Position numbers and translations under genes: made by a program
The notes under the pieces: model-generated
The model's database searches: none
The model's input: the letters and a program-made list of their open reading frames with translations, nothing else
What the model was told of the DNA's origin: nothing
Assembly (NCBI GenBank): GCA_948470475.1
Contig: OX419336.1
Span: 14,369,479 to 14,433,478 of the forward strand
DNA from: Galaxea fascicularis
Lineage: Eukaryota > Cnidaria > Anthozoa > Scleractinia > Euphylliidae
DNA: 64,000 nt
Direction: 5' to 3'
Shown: positions 12,553-22,540 of the stretch, piece by piece
How positions within the stretch are numbered: position 1 is the first letter of the stretch
Layout: the number at the start of each line of letters is the position of its first letter

Positions 12553-13400
12553 CTCAGGGGATGATAACAAAAAAACAACAAGGACAACAGGAGAAACTGT
12601 GGTTATAATGATAATACATTCTAAATACACTGTAATACAGGGTACACAAAGTAAAAGCTACTGAAACCCCCGACTAAGGCTTGTTGCTTCTTACAAAGAA
12701 TCACGTTGCACCAAAAAACTTTAAGTTTTGCACTTTATCACTGGCTGAAGCACTTCAAACTGGTGAGCTAATGTGAAAAGTGCGGTTAAGCACAACCTCG
12801 TTACATTTTTCCTTTTCTCTAATACCACTAGTTAAATTCAGTTTTCTTGTATTGAGGTTTGGTTCCAGTTATGAATCGGTAAACCTTACAAAATATTTAC
12901 TTACCTTGCTGGTGTTGTTGTGGTCCTTTAGAGTACTTGCAGAGGACAAGATAAATGTAGTCATATCGGCTGGAACATAGGAGAAGAGGAACCTGCAAGT
13001 ATAGGCTACCGGTACTTTGTGAATACAACTGAAGATGACCAACCGTGTTCCAAGGCAAAACGACCAGTAGAAAGAACAGAATTCGACTCGCAAAAGCAGT
13101 GACTATGCCGATATACGCACGCAGATTTACTTGTGATCTACCATGTGAATTCTCTCGAAATGATGCGGCACTCTCTCTTGCTAGGACTTCAATATGTAAA
13201 TAACATACCTGAACATGGTAATGCGTGCTAAATCGTTTGAATAATTGGACCATAGGGAATTTACAGATCCCAAAGGAATAAACTGGAAAATCATGATCAA
13301 GAAAAAACAGAGAGAAAATAAGTATTTTTTCTGTTAACCAGGACCAACAATAAATAGTCCATGTGATCTACCAATACACCCATTCCATAAATGGCGGATG
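12553..13400. other. non-coding stretch left of the ISL2EU transposon
   Basis: Short open frames only. I see no motif, RNA gene or repeat that can be assigned. Confidence 0.5.
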
Positions 13401-13894
13401 ACATGGACAACCTGGGCCAAGTAGCACGAGAATGAGGCTAGTCAGTCCTCAGTTCGTGGGATGGAATAATAAAAGTTTTCACTGAAGTCTTCGATCATGC
13501 CTTCCGACTCCTGCATGCCTGAATGCAATAAAAGGTTACAAGGGCGAGAAAAACGAAAAGGTATATTTTAACTGTCTTACAGATGACAGTAGACGTAAGC
13601 AATGGCTGCATGCCATAAGAAGAGGGAAAGTACTTTCACAAAGACAAAGAAGAGAAAGGTATACTCTCGATTTTTTAAGCCAAACAATTTGAGAAAGTCG
13701 TTCAATGGAAGGATGTATGTAAAGGACAATGTTATGCCCTCGAAGTTCAACTGGTGTGCGGAATTGCAAAAAAGAAAAGCTCCAGTGTACGACTTCCCTT
13801 ACAAGCTACGGCAAAAACAAAAAAGCCATCAACCAGCGCTGTGGCATGCTGTTTTTCAGATTCAATGAATGAAAGTAAAACTGTTCAAAAGGCA

Positions 13895-16556
13895 GGTCGC
13901 GTCTGTAGGTACCCGAGCACAGAATACGTCATCAAGCTCTAGATAAATTAATGCTATTTAACTACATAATTAATGCAAATCCGCGCCTCCTACTGCGGTC
14001 AACAACTACATAATTAACGTAAATCTGCGCTCCTACTACAGTGAACACCTATTGCTACATACATGAGCTGTCCACTACCCATACGTCTACAGGTCAACGA
14101 GTCCACAAGTCTACAGGTCCACCAGTCAACACCTCCTGCTACATACGTGATAGACATTCTGTCCACAACCCACAGGTCCACACCTCCTGCTACATACATG
14201 GTTGATTTTCTGTCCACAACCCACAACCCACACTTGTTACGATATACAATTTACACATTCTGTATACAACTCACAGGTTCACGTAAGTACATATTCACTG
14301 GATGATGGTGGCTTAATCATTAAGACGATTTGTTTATGGCCCTCAGTCCGTAGACTGCTGACAGCCGGGTTCTCTAAAGGTCACTTTGACTAGTGTTTAG
14401 TCATAGCGAATGCAAAAGGGTGGCATAATTCCTGCTGAATTTCGAGAGAAAAACGGTCTGCCAGCAGTCTATGCGGTAAAACTTGTTCTGTCTTTTGTTT
14501 CTTTTGTTTTAAGTCATTTGTGCTCCGGTACTTGCAGAGCGTACCTACAATTTACAATTCTATGGTAAGGTTCAAAGCAGTTTTTTTGGGGTGGTATTTC
14601 ATATAATAATTTATGGAAACATTGAAAAAGAAATTGTTTGTTAAAATAACCAATGCTGTGGTATCATCAGAAGAAATAAAAGAACGGAATACCGTAATGA
14701 TTCTTTTATGCGGCCTCTTTCAAATTAGCACCCCCTTTCGAATAAGCAACTGCTTCAAATGAGTTTATCAATAACCACCACTATTCTGATATTCTAATTT
14801 TACAGCACTGTCACAGTATGTATCGAAGGTTCATCGTCCTTAATTGCTCACGTATGTTATGTCGCATTACAAAACGAGTGGTCTTCCTCTGACGTTCTCA
14901 GCTATTTAAATATGTCCAGGTGAGCGCCCTGTCTTGAATAAGCGCCCTCCCTTAGGGTGTCAAAAGGAAATAAGTACCCCGGGTGCGAAATGGGTGCTAT
15001 GCTATGGGTGGGGTAAAAACTTTCGTAGCTCATTGGTGCTTGTTTGTTAGATATGATGAAAGCTTTAGCTGTTCGAGAGCAAGTTTGCTATTTCATAAAA
15101 GAAAAAGAACAAAATAAAATTACATTAACCCATTTAAGTCCAATGTGCCCCCATGTGACCCCATGCGCCCTGGCAGACCGACCTGCCTTCTGCCGCCTGT
15201 GACGCCATCAGTTTGAACGGTCAAGCGTAGTTTTGTTGACTAACGTGTTTATCATAGCGAGATCTTTGAAACCATACCAGATTGAGCATGATTCAGTCAA
15301 GGGGGGCCAAACAAAAAGGCAAAAAGCCAAGCCACATGAACGCAAAAATTCCTATAAAAATCTGCCCCCACCACCCACTTACCTTTCCTTTCATCAAATC
15401 CTAGGATCCTAAACGCTTTTCCAGAACCTTTTCCCACCAAAACAAAGCCCACTCAATACCCAGCAAAAGCCCAAAGAAAATGAGGCAAAAAGAACGGGAA
15501 AAGAGGGAAGAGGAGAAAGCGAAAAGCAAAAGTCAAGACTGCTGTGCCACTTTTCAACCCATCTCGAAATTTTGCTTTCTGCGCATGCCCGTACTCTGAA
15601 AGCTAATGTTTTGCATCTGGAGCAGAAGGCCGCGTAGTCCACGAACTGTCAACGGTTTTGTGGTGAGTTCTAGCTCCTAATTGCTAGATAGTGGCAAGAA
15701 AATGACTCGACTAGCTTGAAAACATGATTTTCGGCGAAAGTTCCAGATGCCAATGGGTTAATTCAAGCACAGCACAGCAGGTTTTTTTGTAATTCACTGT
15801 TTTTATAAGCTTAATGACAATAACTTTACGTAATGTAGCTACATTTCTTACTTCATATCAGAAAACTCAACAGACATTTACAAGAAGCAACATACGCTTC
15901 ACATAGCTTGTTACAGATCACTGTTCTAACAAAATCCAAACTTGTTGACCTTGAAAATGTATAACGGTAGTGTCTGCTAAACTGTAACCAAATCAAATTT
16001 AACATTTCATCATTTTGTTTCATAATCTATCAGTTAATCAATTAATTAATTATAATTTATACACTGTCAGTTCACCTCAACCAAGTGCCCAGGTGCTTAC
16101 TTCAATTTTTATATTTTCCCTAATAATACAATGTATGTAGTAACAATATTATTTTTGAATGTTCATATTTCTTTAAGTTTCAATCAGATCGCCACAAAAC
16201 TATATCCTTAACATTAACGAACAACAAATTGACGTAATTTGCTGAATAAACCAATTTGAGATTAACTCTAGCCTTAACATGTATGGCCAGGTAGCAGCTC
16301 TTGGAAGGTCTTGCATAAATAGCTTGATACCCTTTCACAGAACAACGGAACAGACAACAGAAACAATGCCCCTAGCCCTAAAACAATAACAACTACTACA
16401 CTCAGGCGAATGACAAGCTTACAAGAGCTTGTAGATTTAGCCTAAATTTTTTGGCAAAATAGCTTAGTCATATGGAAACAAAAGCCACAAGTAATCATAA
16501 GAAAATGGTCCCAATGTTTTGCACATATACTACAAATAGTGTAAATCATGACATGT
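13895..16556 (+). repeat. left long terminal inverted repeat arm
   Basis: Collinear in inverted orientation with 22,541-24,537. It contains a minisatellite of CTCCTGCTACATACATG / CTGTCCACAACCCACAG units (about 14,041-14,290) and unique blocks ending in TAGTGTAAATCATGACATG. A 629-bp TTAA-flanked insertion (15,129-15,757) is present only in this arm. The stretch 16,033-16,485 is strongly diverged from its counterpart; the inner 70 bases match well again. Confidence 0.85.
15129..15757. mobile_element. TTAA-flanked piggyBac-like non-autonomous element, 629 bp
   Basis: Starts CCCATT and ends AATGGG, with TTAA directly on both sides (15,125-15,128 and 15,758-15,761). The other inverted-repeat arm carries the same flanking sequence with a single TTAA and no insert, so the empty site is visible in the same window. 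TTAA targeting and CCC ends are hallmarks of piggyBac. The terminal repeats beyond CCCATT are poorly conserved and there is no transposase, so it is a MITE-like derivative. Confidence 0.8.
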
Positions 16557-16600
16557 AGTATTGTTGGTCCAGACCATTTAACTTTTTCCTTTAAAATAAC

Positions 16601-19600
16601 TTACAGATCATTTTCAGACAAATTCTTTGCAACCTGAATGAGGTAAAACTGCCTGAAAAGTACTGCTTGATCCTTAATAGATTCAATTTTTCTGGTTATT
16701 GACTTTTCTGTCTTATTGGAGATAGGAACATTGATTTCTTTGGCAGAATCAGCAGTGGACACTATGTTATTAAAGACTTTACATACATCAGAATCAGCTG
16801 CCTCTCCTAACCTTTCTATCAGCAGGTCTTCAATAACTTCAACAAGGATATGTTCCAGCTTTGTCCACTTTGGTTCCACAGGTCTTTCGTCGTTTCTTTA
16901 CATAAATTTCAAGCTGTTTGTCTCTACATTTTCTAGCACATGACTCTCATTTTGATCACAGTCTGGCCTTTTACCAATTGAATTGCAGCAGTTGTAGCAT
17001 CTACACAAGTTTGTGCATGCCTTGAAAGCCCTGTAGCAAGGGCATAGTGTTCGACGCTCTCCAGGTACCTGGAAACAGAATGCCTTTGAAGCACTGTTAA
17101 TTGAATCACCTTCAGGTTGTACTTTTCTTTTCTTTGCTGCTCCCCTTCCACAGGCACAGCCTTTGGTTTCTTCTTTCTGTGAACCAGGACTGCTTTCACT
17201 TGCATGTTTACAACTTTGGACAGGATCACGTCCAGTGTCGGTTGTATTCACCACTTCTACAATTGGGTCATAGTGTCCACTGTCCAAATGATTAAAGACA
17301 AGGTATAAAGTTTGATGGGTGCAAATCTTCTTAAAAGTGGAAATTGGGATACGAGGAAAGTTCTCCATTGATGTGAACAGGACCATGTTCACTCTCAACA
17401 CGTTTGTGAACTACAAAGCCATTACATTGCCTATTTCCCCACTGTAAACACCAAGTTTCTTGAAGTTCTTCACTTGCTCTTCATATTCAACAACATCATT
17501 ACTGATATAACCCTCATAGGTTGCTGTGTTTTCTAATAGCTTGTATATCATTAAATTTCGCAAACCAGCCACAGCAATTTTGTGTTCCTGGTAGCAGAGT
17601 ATGAAATTCAATTGCTTGCAAATGACTAATAACCTCTGAATTCCCTGAAGATACCACCTGCTTCAGCTGAAAAATCACACTCGAAAATGAACAATCATCA
17701 TCAGGTGCAACCTGTATTCTGGTAAAGTTGTAGCTAGAAAGAACATTTTCAAGCTTACTGGCACTGTCACATGCAACATGGGATGACATACTTCCAAAAC
17801 CAAGCAATGCATAGGTTGCAATTAAATAGAAGTGATCAGAACTTACAGCACTATTCACAATTTCTGGTAAATTAGTTGTTAGAAAATATAGGTTGAGGGC
17901 ACGTGTAAATGCTTCATTCTCAATATCCTTCACATCACTAGCATGTTCTTCCTCACTTTCAGTAGTGCGTTCACCAGTTTCTAAGGTATCATCAAAAGCC
18001 CTTCCCATGATATCTTGCATTTCACTTAAGGAATTACTCTACTGTTCATAAGCTGCACGAAGAAATGCCATACAATTGGTTCGCTCTTTTGAAATTCCAA
18101 TTCCAAATTTTTCTTTTATAAGGCTAGTTTGGCCATTCAAAAGCTCTGCTTTTCTAGAGGTTATAGGAGGCAACACCTTTGCCTTAGACCCTTTCTTCCT
18201 GGCAGCTTGTTTCTCATTCCACTTGTGCAGAAAGGATGTCAGAGGAGCTACTGCCAAAGCAACACCTACACGTTCTTTAGATGCCGCCTGTTGGAGGCAC
18301 TTATGTAAGTTTTCATTCCTCTCACTTCCACAGACCACTGGAATATAAGAAAGACAACCTTTATGGACATGTTTCTTAAGTTCTCAATTTCCTTTATTGC
18401 TGCTACTGTAAGTACTGCTTGATTCCCATGCGAGATATCTTTCCATGTTCTTAAAAACCTGTTTATGTTGTCAAGGATGAGCTGTGGTGAAGGCGTTGGT
18501 GAAGTACGTTTCTCTTCAGCATCTGATAGGTCACGAAAAACAAGCCTGAATGCTTCACAGCAGCGATAGGCAAAGGGGTGTCGTTTTGGTATACACTTCA
18601 CAACCCGCTGTACAGCATGGAACAAATCCAATTTCACTAACATTTCTGTACCAAAAACAACTTGCAATTTTCCCCTCCATGCACAAAAGTTATCAATAAT
18701 GCAAAGTTTTACATTGTTATGTTGCTCATGAAATCTGCCTCTTAAATCCTGAAGAAGATCTCTAACATTGTCAAATGCAGTTCCTTTGGTCAGTTGCCAT
18801 GCTAAGACTATCCATTTTCATTTAGAATACAGAACTTAAAATCATACTGCTTTTCCCATTTTTTGTCAGACTGATGCAGTAGTCCAATGTTAGCTGCAAC
18901 TTTAAAGGCGTGGTCACATGAAATCCAGGTTGCACCAGTTTGTGCCATGCACTGTGTGCAAAGCATTTCGTTTAGTTGATAATCATGAATTATACATTGA
19001 CAAATGAAATCATTACTGGGAACTTTCAGATCATCTGGCATTGCTTTAGGAAAATGTGAATTGGTGCTTCCATTTGAATTAATCTGTTGTGGCTGACAAC
19101 TGTTCATTTCGTTTTCGAACACCTCTCTCCTTTCCTCGAAATATTCGAGATGTTGTTGCCCGATTAGGCGCTCGATTTGTTCAATTTTCATTCCTCTGCT
19201 GCTATACAAAACGATATTCTTGTAAAGGTCGCGTGTTATTCCACTAACATGGCTTAGTAACAAGGACAACTGTTCCTGACAGGGGAAACATTAAAGGATG
19301 CAATTATCATGTGCCACTATTTCATGGTCATTACGGCATCTGTATACTCGACTAACCAAGTAAGTGACACCATTACGAGAAAACAACAGTCTAGGAGCAT
19401 TTCTGTCATTTCTTCCATCTTTCCAGTATGCAGGCCGAAGGCAAACTCCTGCAACATCGCATTGTGGGGAAGTCAAAAGCCCACTTTGTAGGGTTTGCTG
19501 TGAAACTGGATCCCGTAAAGAAAAGTATTGGGCTCAGATAATGGTATGGGTCTCCAAAACGAGAGTTCAAGCTCGACCCGAACCACAGTGGTGGAGGCTC

Positions 19601-19830
19601 CACAATAAAGGGTGGTATATCTCCAGCGACTTCCTTAAGTACATCCTGTATGTAACTGTAATGTTCTTCTTTGTGAGAGACACAGTCAACGATCTGCAAT
19701 GATCCATGGAGAACGATTAAGACGATTAATATTAAAAAAGGGAATGGCGGCCATCTTTGAAACTGACAAGCTTCATGCAACTCCCACTCATGCAACCACA
19801 TGTGCGTCGCGCAGTAGTGATGTGCTGTTC
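16601..19830 (-). pseudogene. DDE transposase fused to OTU-like protease and Cys-rich domain (copy B)
   Basis: Read right to left on the minus strand. It opens with a hydrophobic segment (PFLILIVLIVLHGSLQIVDC, near 19,740), then YRCRNDHEIVAHDNCIL. ATWISCDHAFKVAANIG (near 18,900) and DNFCAWRGKLQ...VKLDLFHAVQRV (near 18,680-18,610) supply the Asp residues, and GCLSYIP...GSERNENLHKCL (near 18,330) probably the Glu. Next is an OTU-type region: DDDCSF (near 17,690), LRNLMIYKLLE, YSGEIGNVMAL and a catalytic-His block LVFNHLDSGHYDPIV. It ends with a Cys-rich block (CACGRGAAKK, CPCYRAFKACTNLCRCYNCC, to 16,930) and a helical tail. In-frame stops sit at about 19,290, 18,040 and 17,411, with frame shifts near 18,820, 18,385 and 17,590, so it is inactive. 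Full length would be near 1,000 residues. Confidence 0.75.
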
Positions 19831-19907
19831 CCAGAGAGCAATGTGCAAGGCCTTCTATTATCTGATCTTTACCCTCACTCGAATGAGGTATTTTCCCACG
19901 CTCCGCG

Positions 19908-20682
19908 ATGGCTTCTCCACCAAAGAGTAAAATAGCCCAAGATGTAATCCTCAATGTCGCTAAGGAGGCCTCTAAAGTTGAAATGCCTTGGGCAGATGTA
20001 GCACCGTTTTTTGTCGAGTGGATTGAGGAATTTTCGTGAGCCCACAATGTGGTGAAGGAAATGATGTTTATGGCAATGCACCTGAGTATTGCTGCTCTAC
20101 TCGCATCTTCGTCAAGCCATCCCTGCAAGATCCATACAGCGAGAATTTCAGCCTTTTACCCTGTGCGTCTCCCCTCCATCGTCAGGTAAAAGTCAAGTGT
20201 TTAAGTACGGAGCGAAAATCCCCCTTTCCCACGTTGAGAATGTCAATGAAGGTGCCTGTATTTTGCTGGACAAGTTTACGGATGCTGTTCTAAGGAAGCA
20301 CCTTCTGAAGTATGCAGGACTAGCAGCGATTATCAAAGACGAGATGTATGATACTCTCCGGGCTATCATTGCCGAGAAGGAGGTAGGAACTCTTTGCCGC
20401 CTGTATGATGGTGACTCTCTAACCTCACACCTTGGGAACAATTCATTACATGTCAGCACTGAACAAACTTCTCTAGAGCTTGGAGGATTTATACAGGTAA
20501 CAAACTTTTTGTCCGAAGTTTATCCAGCCATGGTTTCTTCACAAAATGGATTTGACAAGCGTTTCCTTTATTCTGTTGTCAAGCCAAAGGCCATGACCAG
20601 AAAAGAAACAAAGGTAATATTAAAAGAGACCGATCATTTATGTCCGCAAGAAGGGGGGGCCTGGGGGAAAAGGGGTCTTTAG
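19908..20682 (+). pseudogene. DUF3987-type P-loop protein, N-terminal part
   Basis: ATG at 19,908 in good context (GCGATGG) opens MASPPKSKIAQDVILNVAKE, then ADVAPFFVEWIEEFS, a TGA at about 20,037 and VVKEMMFMAM. After frame changes near 20,120-20,150 the reading gives PPSSGKSQVFK (P-loop), KFTDAVLRKHL, IIKDEMYDTL, LCRLYDGDSLTS, LELGGFIQVTNFL and GFDKRFLY. The P-loop, DE and YDG blocks are typical of DUF3987 proteins, which are primase/helicase-related. Splice-like GTAACA near 20,495 and GTAATA near 20,612 suggest introns, and the C-terminal part is not found. It is divergent from the DDE-OTU gene inside the same inverted repeats, so it is probably the element's second gene. Its role is unknown. 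Confidence 0.62.
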
Positions 20683-20827
20683 GAGTGCACTTTTAAGGGT
20701 GTGATCTTTATGCTGCAGTCCCTTTATCAAGTTGTAGGGGAAGCCCAGGGTACAAGAGAGTAGAAATACAGCCATTGAGTTTAATACACTTTAATGGCGG
20801 AACCATATTTATAGTTATCAACTGGCT

Positions 20828-21060
20828 GTGATTATGTATAAAATCCATAATAATCTTTCCCCATTGTACCTGAAGCGGATTTTTACAACCACATCAACCA
20901 TACACACACGCAATCTTATCCATTATTGTAAACCGGATTGTTCTTCTTTTCACATGCCAGCTCATTTTGTCACCAACTCATTAGTACTTGTGTGTAATTT
21001 TCCTGCAATTACATAATCTCTAGACTTCATATCTATCACCTTTCCACATATTTAAGATCT
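20828..21060 (+). mobile_element. LINE 3'-end fragment
   Basis: Codes MYKIHNNLSPLYLKRIF followed by TRNLIHY, the C-terminal region of CR1/L2-type reverse transcriptases. No RT core is present. Shortly downstream (21,111-21,140) lies CTGAAGAAGCCCGAAGGGT followed by GAAACG, a conserved block often found at ends of retroelements. Confidence 0.5.
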
Positions 21061-21206
21061 TGTAACCGACTTAGTTTCAGCCAAGTATTTCTTAGGTTGC
21101 ACTGTGAACACTGAAGAAGCCCGAAGGGTGAAACGTTTGTTCCCTACATGAAATATGGACCTGTGAGTGGTTTGCTTTTGACTTCATTTTTCATTCAACC
21201 TATATT

Positions 21207-21390
21207 TATATATGTTACAGGTTAAATTTGATCTCAGGTGATTTTTGATTTAACCTAGATGAAAATGAAATTTCTTTATCTTCTCATGAATAATTAGGAT
21301 AAGGAGACAAAGGAATTTCATTTTGACCTAGGTTAAATAAAAAATAACCTGAGATTAATTTTAACCTGTAACATATATATATATATATAT
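21207..21390. mobile_element. fold-back element with about 68-bp inverted arms
   Basis: The left arm begins ATATATGTTACAGGTTAAAT and the complement of the right arm begins ATATATGTTACAGGTTAAAA. They pair over about 68 bases with around half a dozen mismatches, around a central loop of about 45 bases. The right arm ends in an (AT)n microsatellite at about 21,371-21,395. Non-coding, MITE-like. Confidence 0.7.
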
Positions 21391-21462
21391 ATATATTGGT
21401 CAACCAAACGAAGGACTCCCAGTAAGAGGATCCAAAGGATTCAGTGTCTTCTCCAAGATTTA

Positions 21463-22234
21463 TAACTGTATATGAAGATGAGGACGAAGACGAACTCTTG
21501 ACTGTTCTGGCTTTAACAAAAAACGACGTTTTAGCTGTTCGGCCTTCCTCAGAGTTAAAAACTAAAAATTATTTTCAATGGTTGTGAGTTACAAAAGCAG
21601 CAACTTATATATCAAGCAAAAATATTAAAATTAGGGTTACATAATAAAACAAAGGTCTAAATTGCAAGGTGAGCAAATTACGTAAGAGTTGAATACAGGT
21701 GGCAAGGAAGAAAATCAAGCCTAATTAATGTTCATTCTGCAGTAACAGGTTCCCCATTGAGGGCCTCTGACTGAATGTAATTAAGCAAAAATCATAACAG
21801 GATCCCAAGAAAGGGCCATTAAATCACAGTAATAACCTCCCTTCCCAAAGCCCCTGAATGAAAAGCTGATGACAAACACAACAGAATCCCTAAAATGAGT
21901 TCCTGAACCCAGAAATAAACTAACAACTTCGTCCATCGCGATAATGGCTAAAAATATATTTGGAAAATGGTACATCACAAATACTCAATTGTAATAATTA
22001 ATGCAGTGTTTTGATCTAAATTCCCGCCTTTTATTTGAGAAATTTCATGCTCAGAATTATTAAAATGGATGGCTAATTCACAAGTTCTTTTGTTCTTGAG
22101 CATGTTGGACTTGTGATTACGGAATCGTACTTTAAATTCGTTTGAGGTGGAGCCTACATATTGTAATTCTGAACATGAAATTAACAAAGAACAGTCAAGA
22201 GTTCGTCTTCGTCCTCATCTTCGTATACAGTTAT
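21463..22234 (-). mobile_element. Penelope-like retroelement 3' fragment with GIY-YIG endonuclease
   Basis: Minus strand 22,187-21,975 codes LQYVGSTSNEFKVRFRNHKS and CELAIHFN, the GIY-YIG nuclease of Penelope-like elements. The stop is followed by a 3' region with CTCTGAGGAAGGCCGAACAG (near 21,540). The fragment is bracketed by near-perfect 47-bp inverted copies (21,463-21,509 and 22,188-22,234; core GAAGATGAGGACGAAGACGA, one mismatch). The reverse transcriptase is absent, so the copy is 5'-truncated. Inverted flanking copies are a known oddity of Penelope insertions. Confidence 0.7.
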
Positions 22235-22540
22235 GTATATACATACCGGTACATCAAATTTGAAATAGACCTCTCACTTTTTGTTGAGGGACTACTATAA
22301 CTGACAGTGTATGAGAAATTTAAATCTAATGATGCAAATGTGGTGTTATAAAGAGTCCTGTTTATAATCCCTCCCCCCTCCCCAAACCCATTCCCGGTTA
22401 TAAGCCTCACTAGTTCAAAATGAAATGAATTTGATTAGCTATGACGAAAGCAGAGTACCAAAAAGCTATTTTGATCAACATTGCTGTAGCTCATTTCAAA
22501 ACGATTTCTTATTCCACTAAGAAACCACACCACCCTCAAC

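Noticed and set aside
13754..13942. Open frame running into the left inverted arm as a distinct small gene
   Set aside because: It is the ISL2EU coding frame continuing a few codons into the inserted element.
18339..18385. A very short intron between IENLRNMSIK and the following block
   Set aside because: The apparent GT...AG is only about 21 bases. The family homology continues straight through in another frame (GCLSYIP), so a frameshift explains it better.
19850..20128. N-terminal half of the 240-codon minus-strand open frame (MQGWLDEDAS...)
   Set aside because: It lies antisense to the DUF3987 coding region. Only the part from the hydrophobic segment onward matches the transposase copy A.
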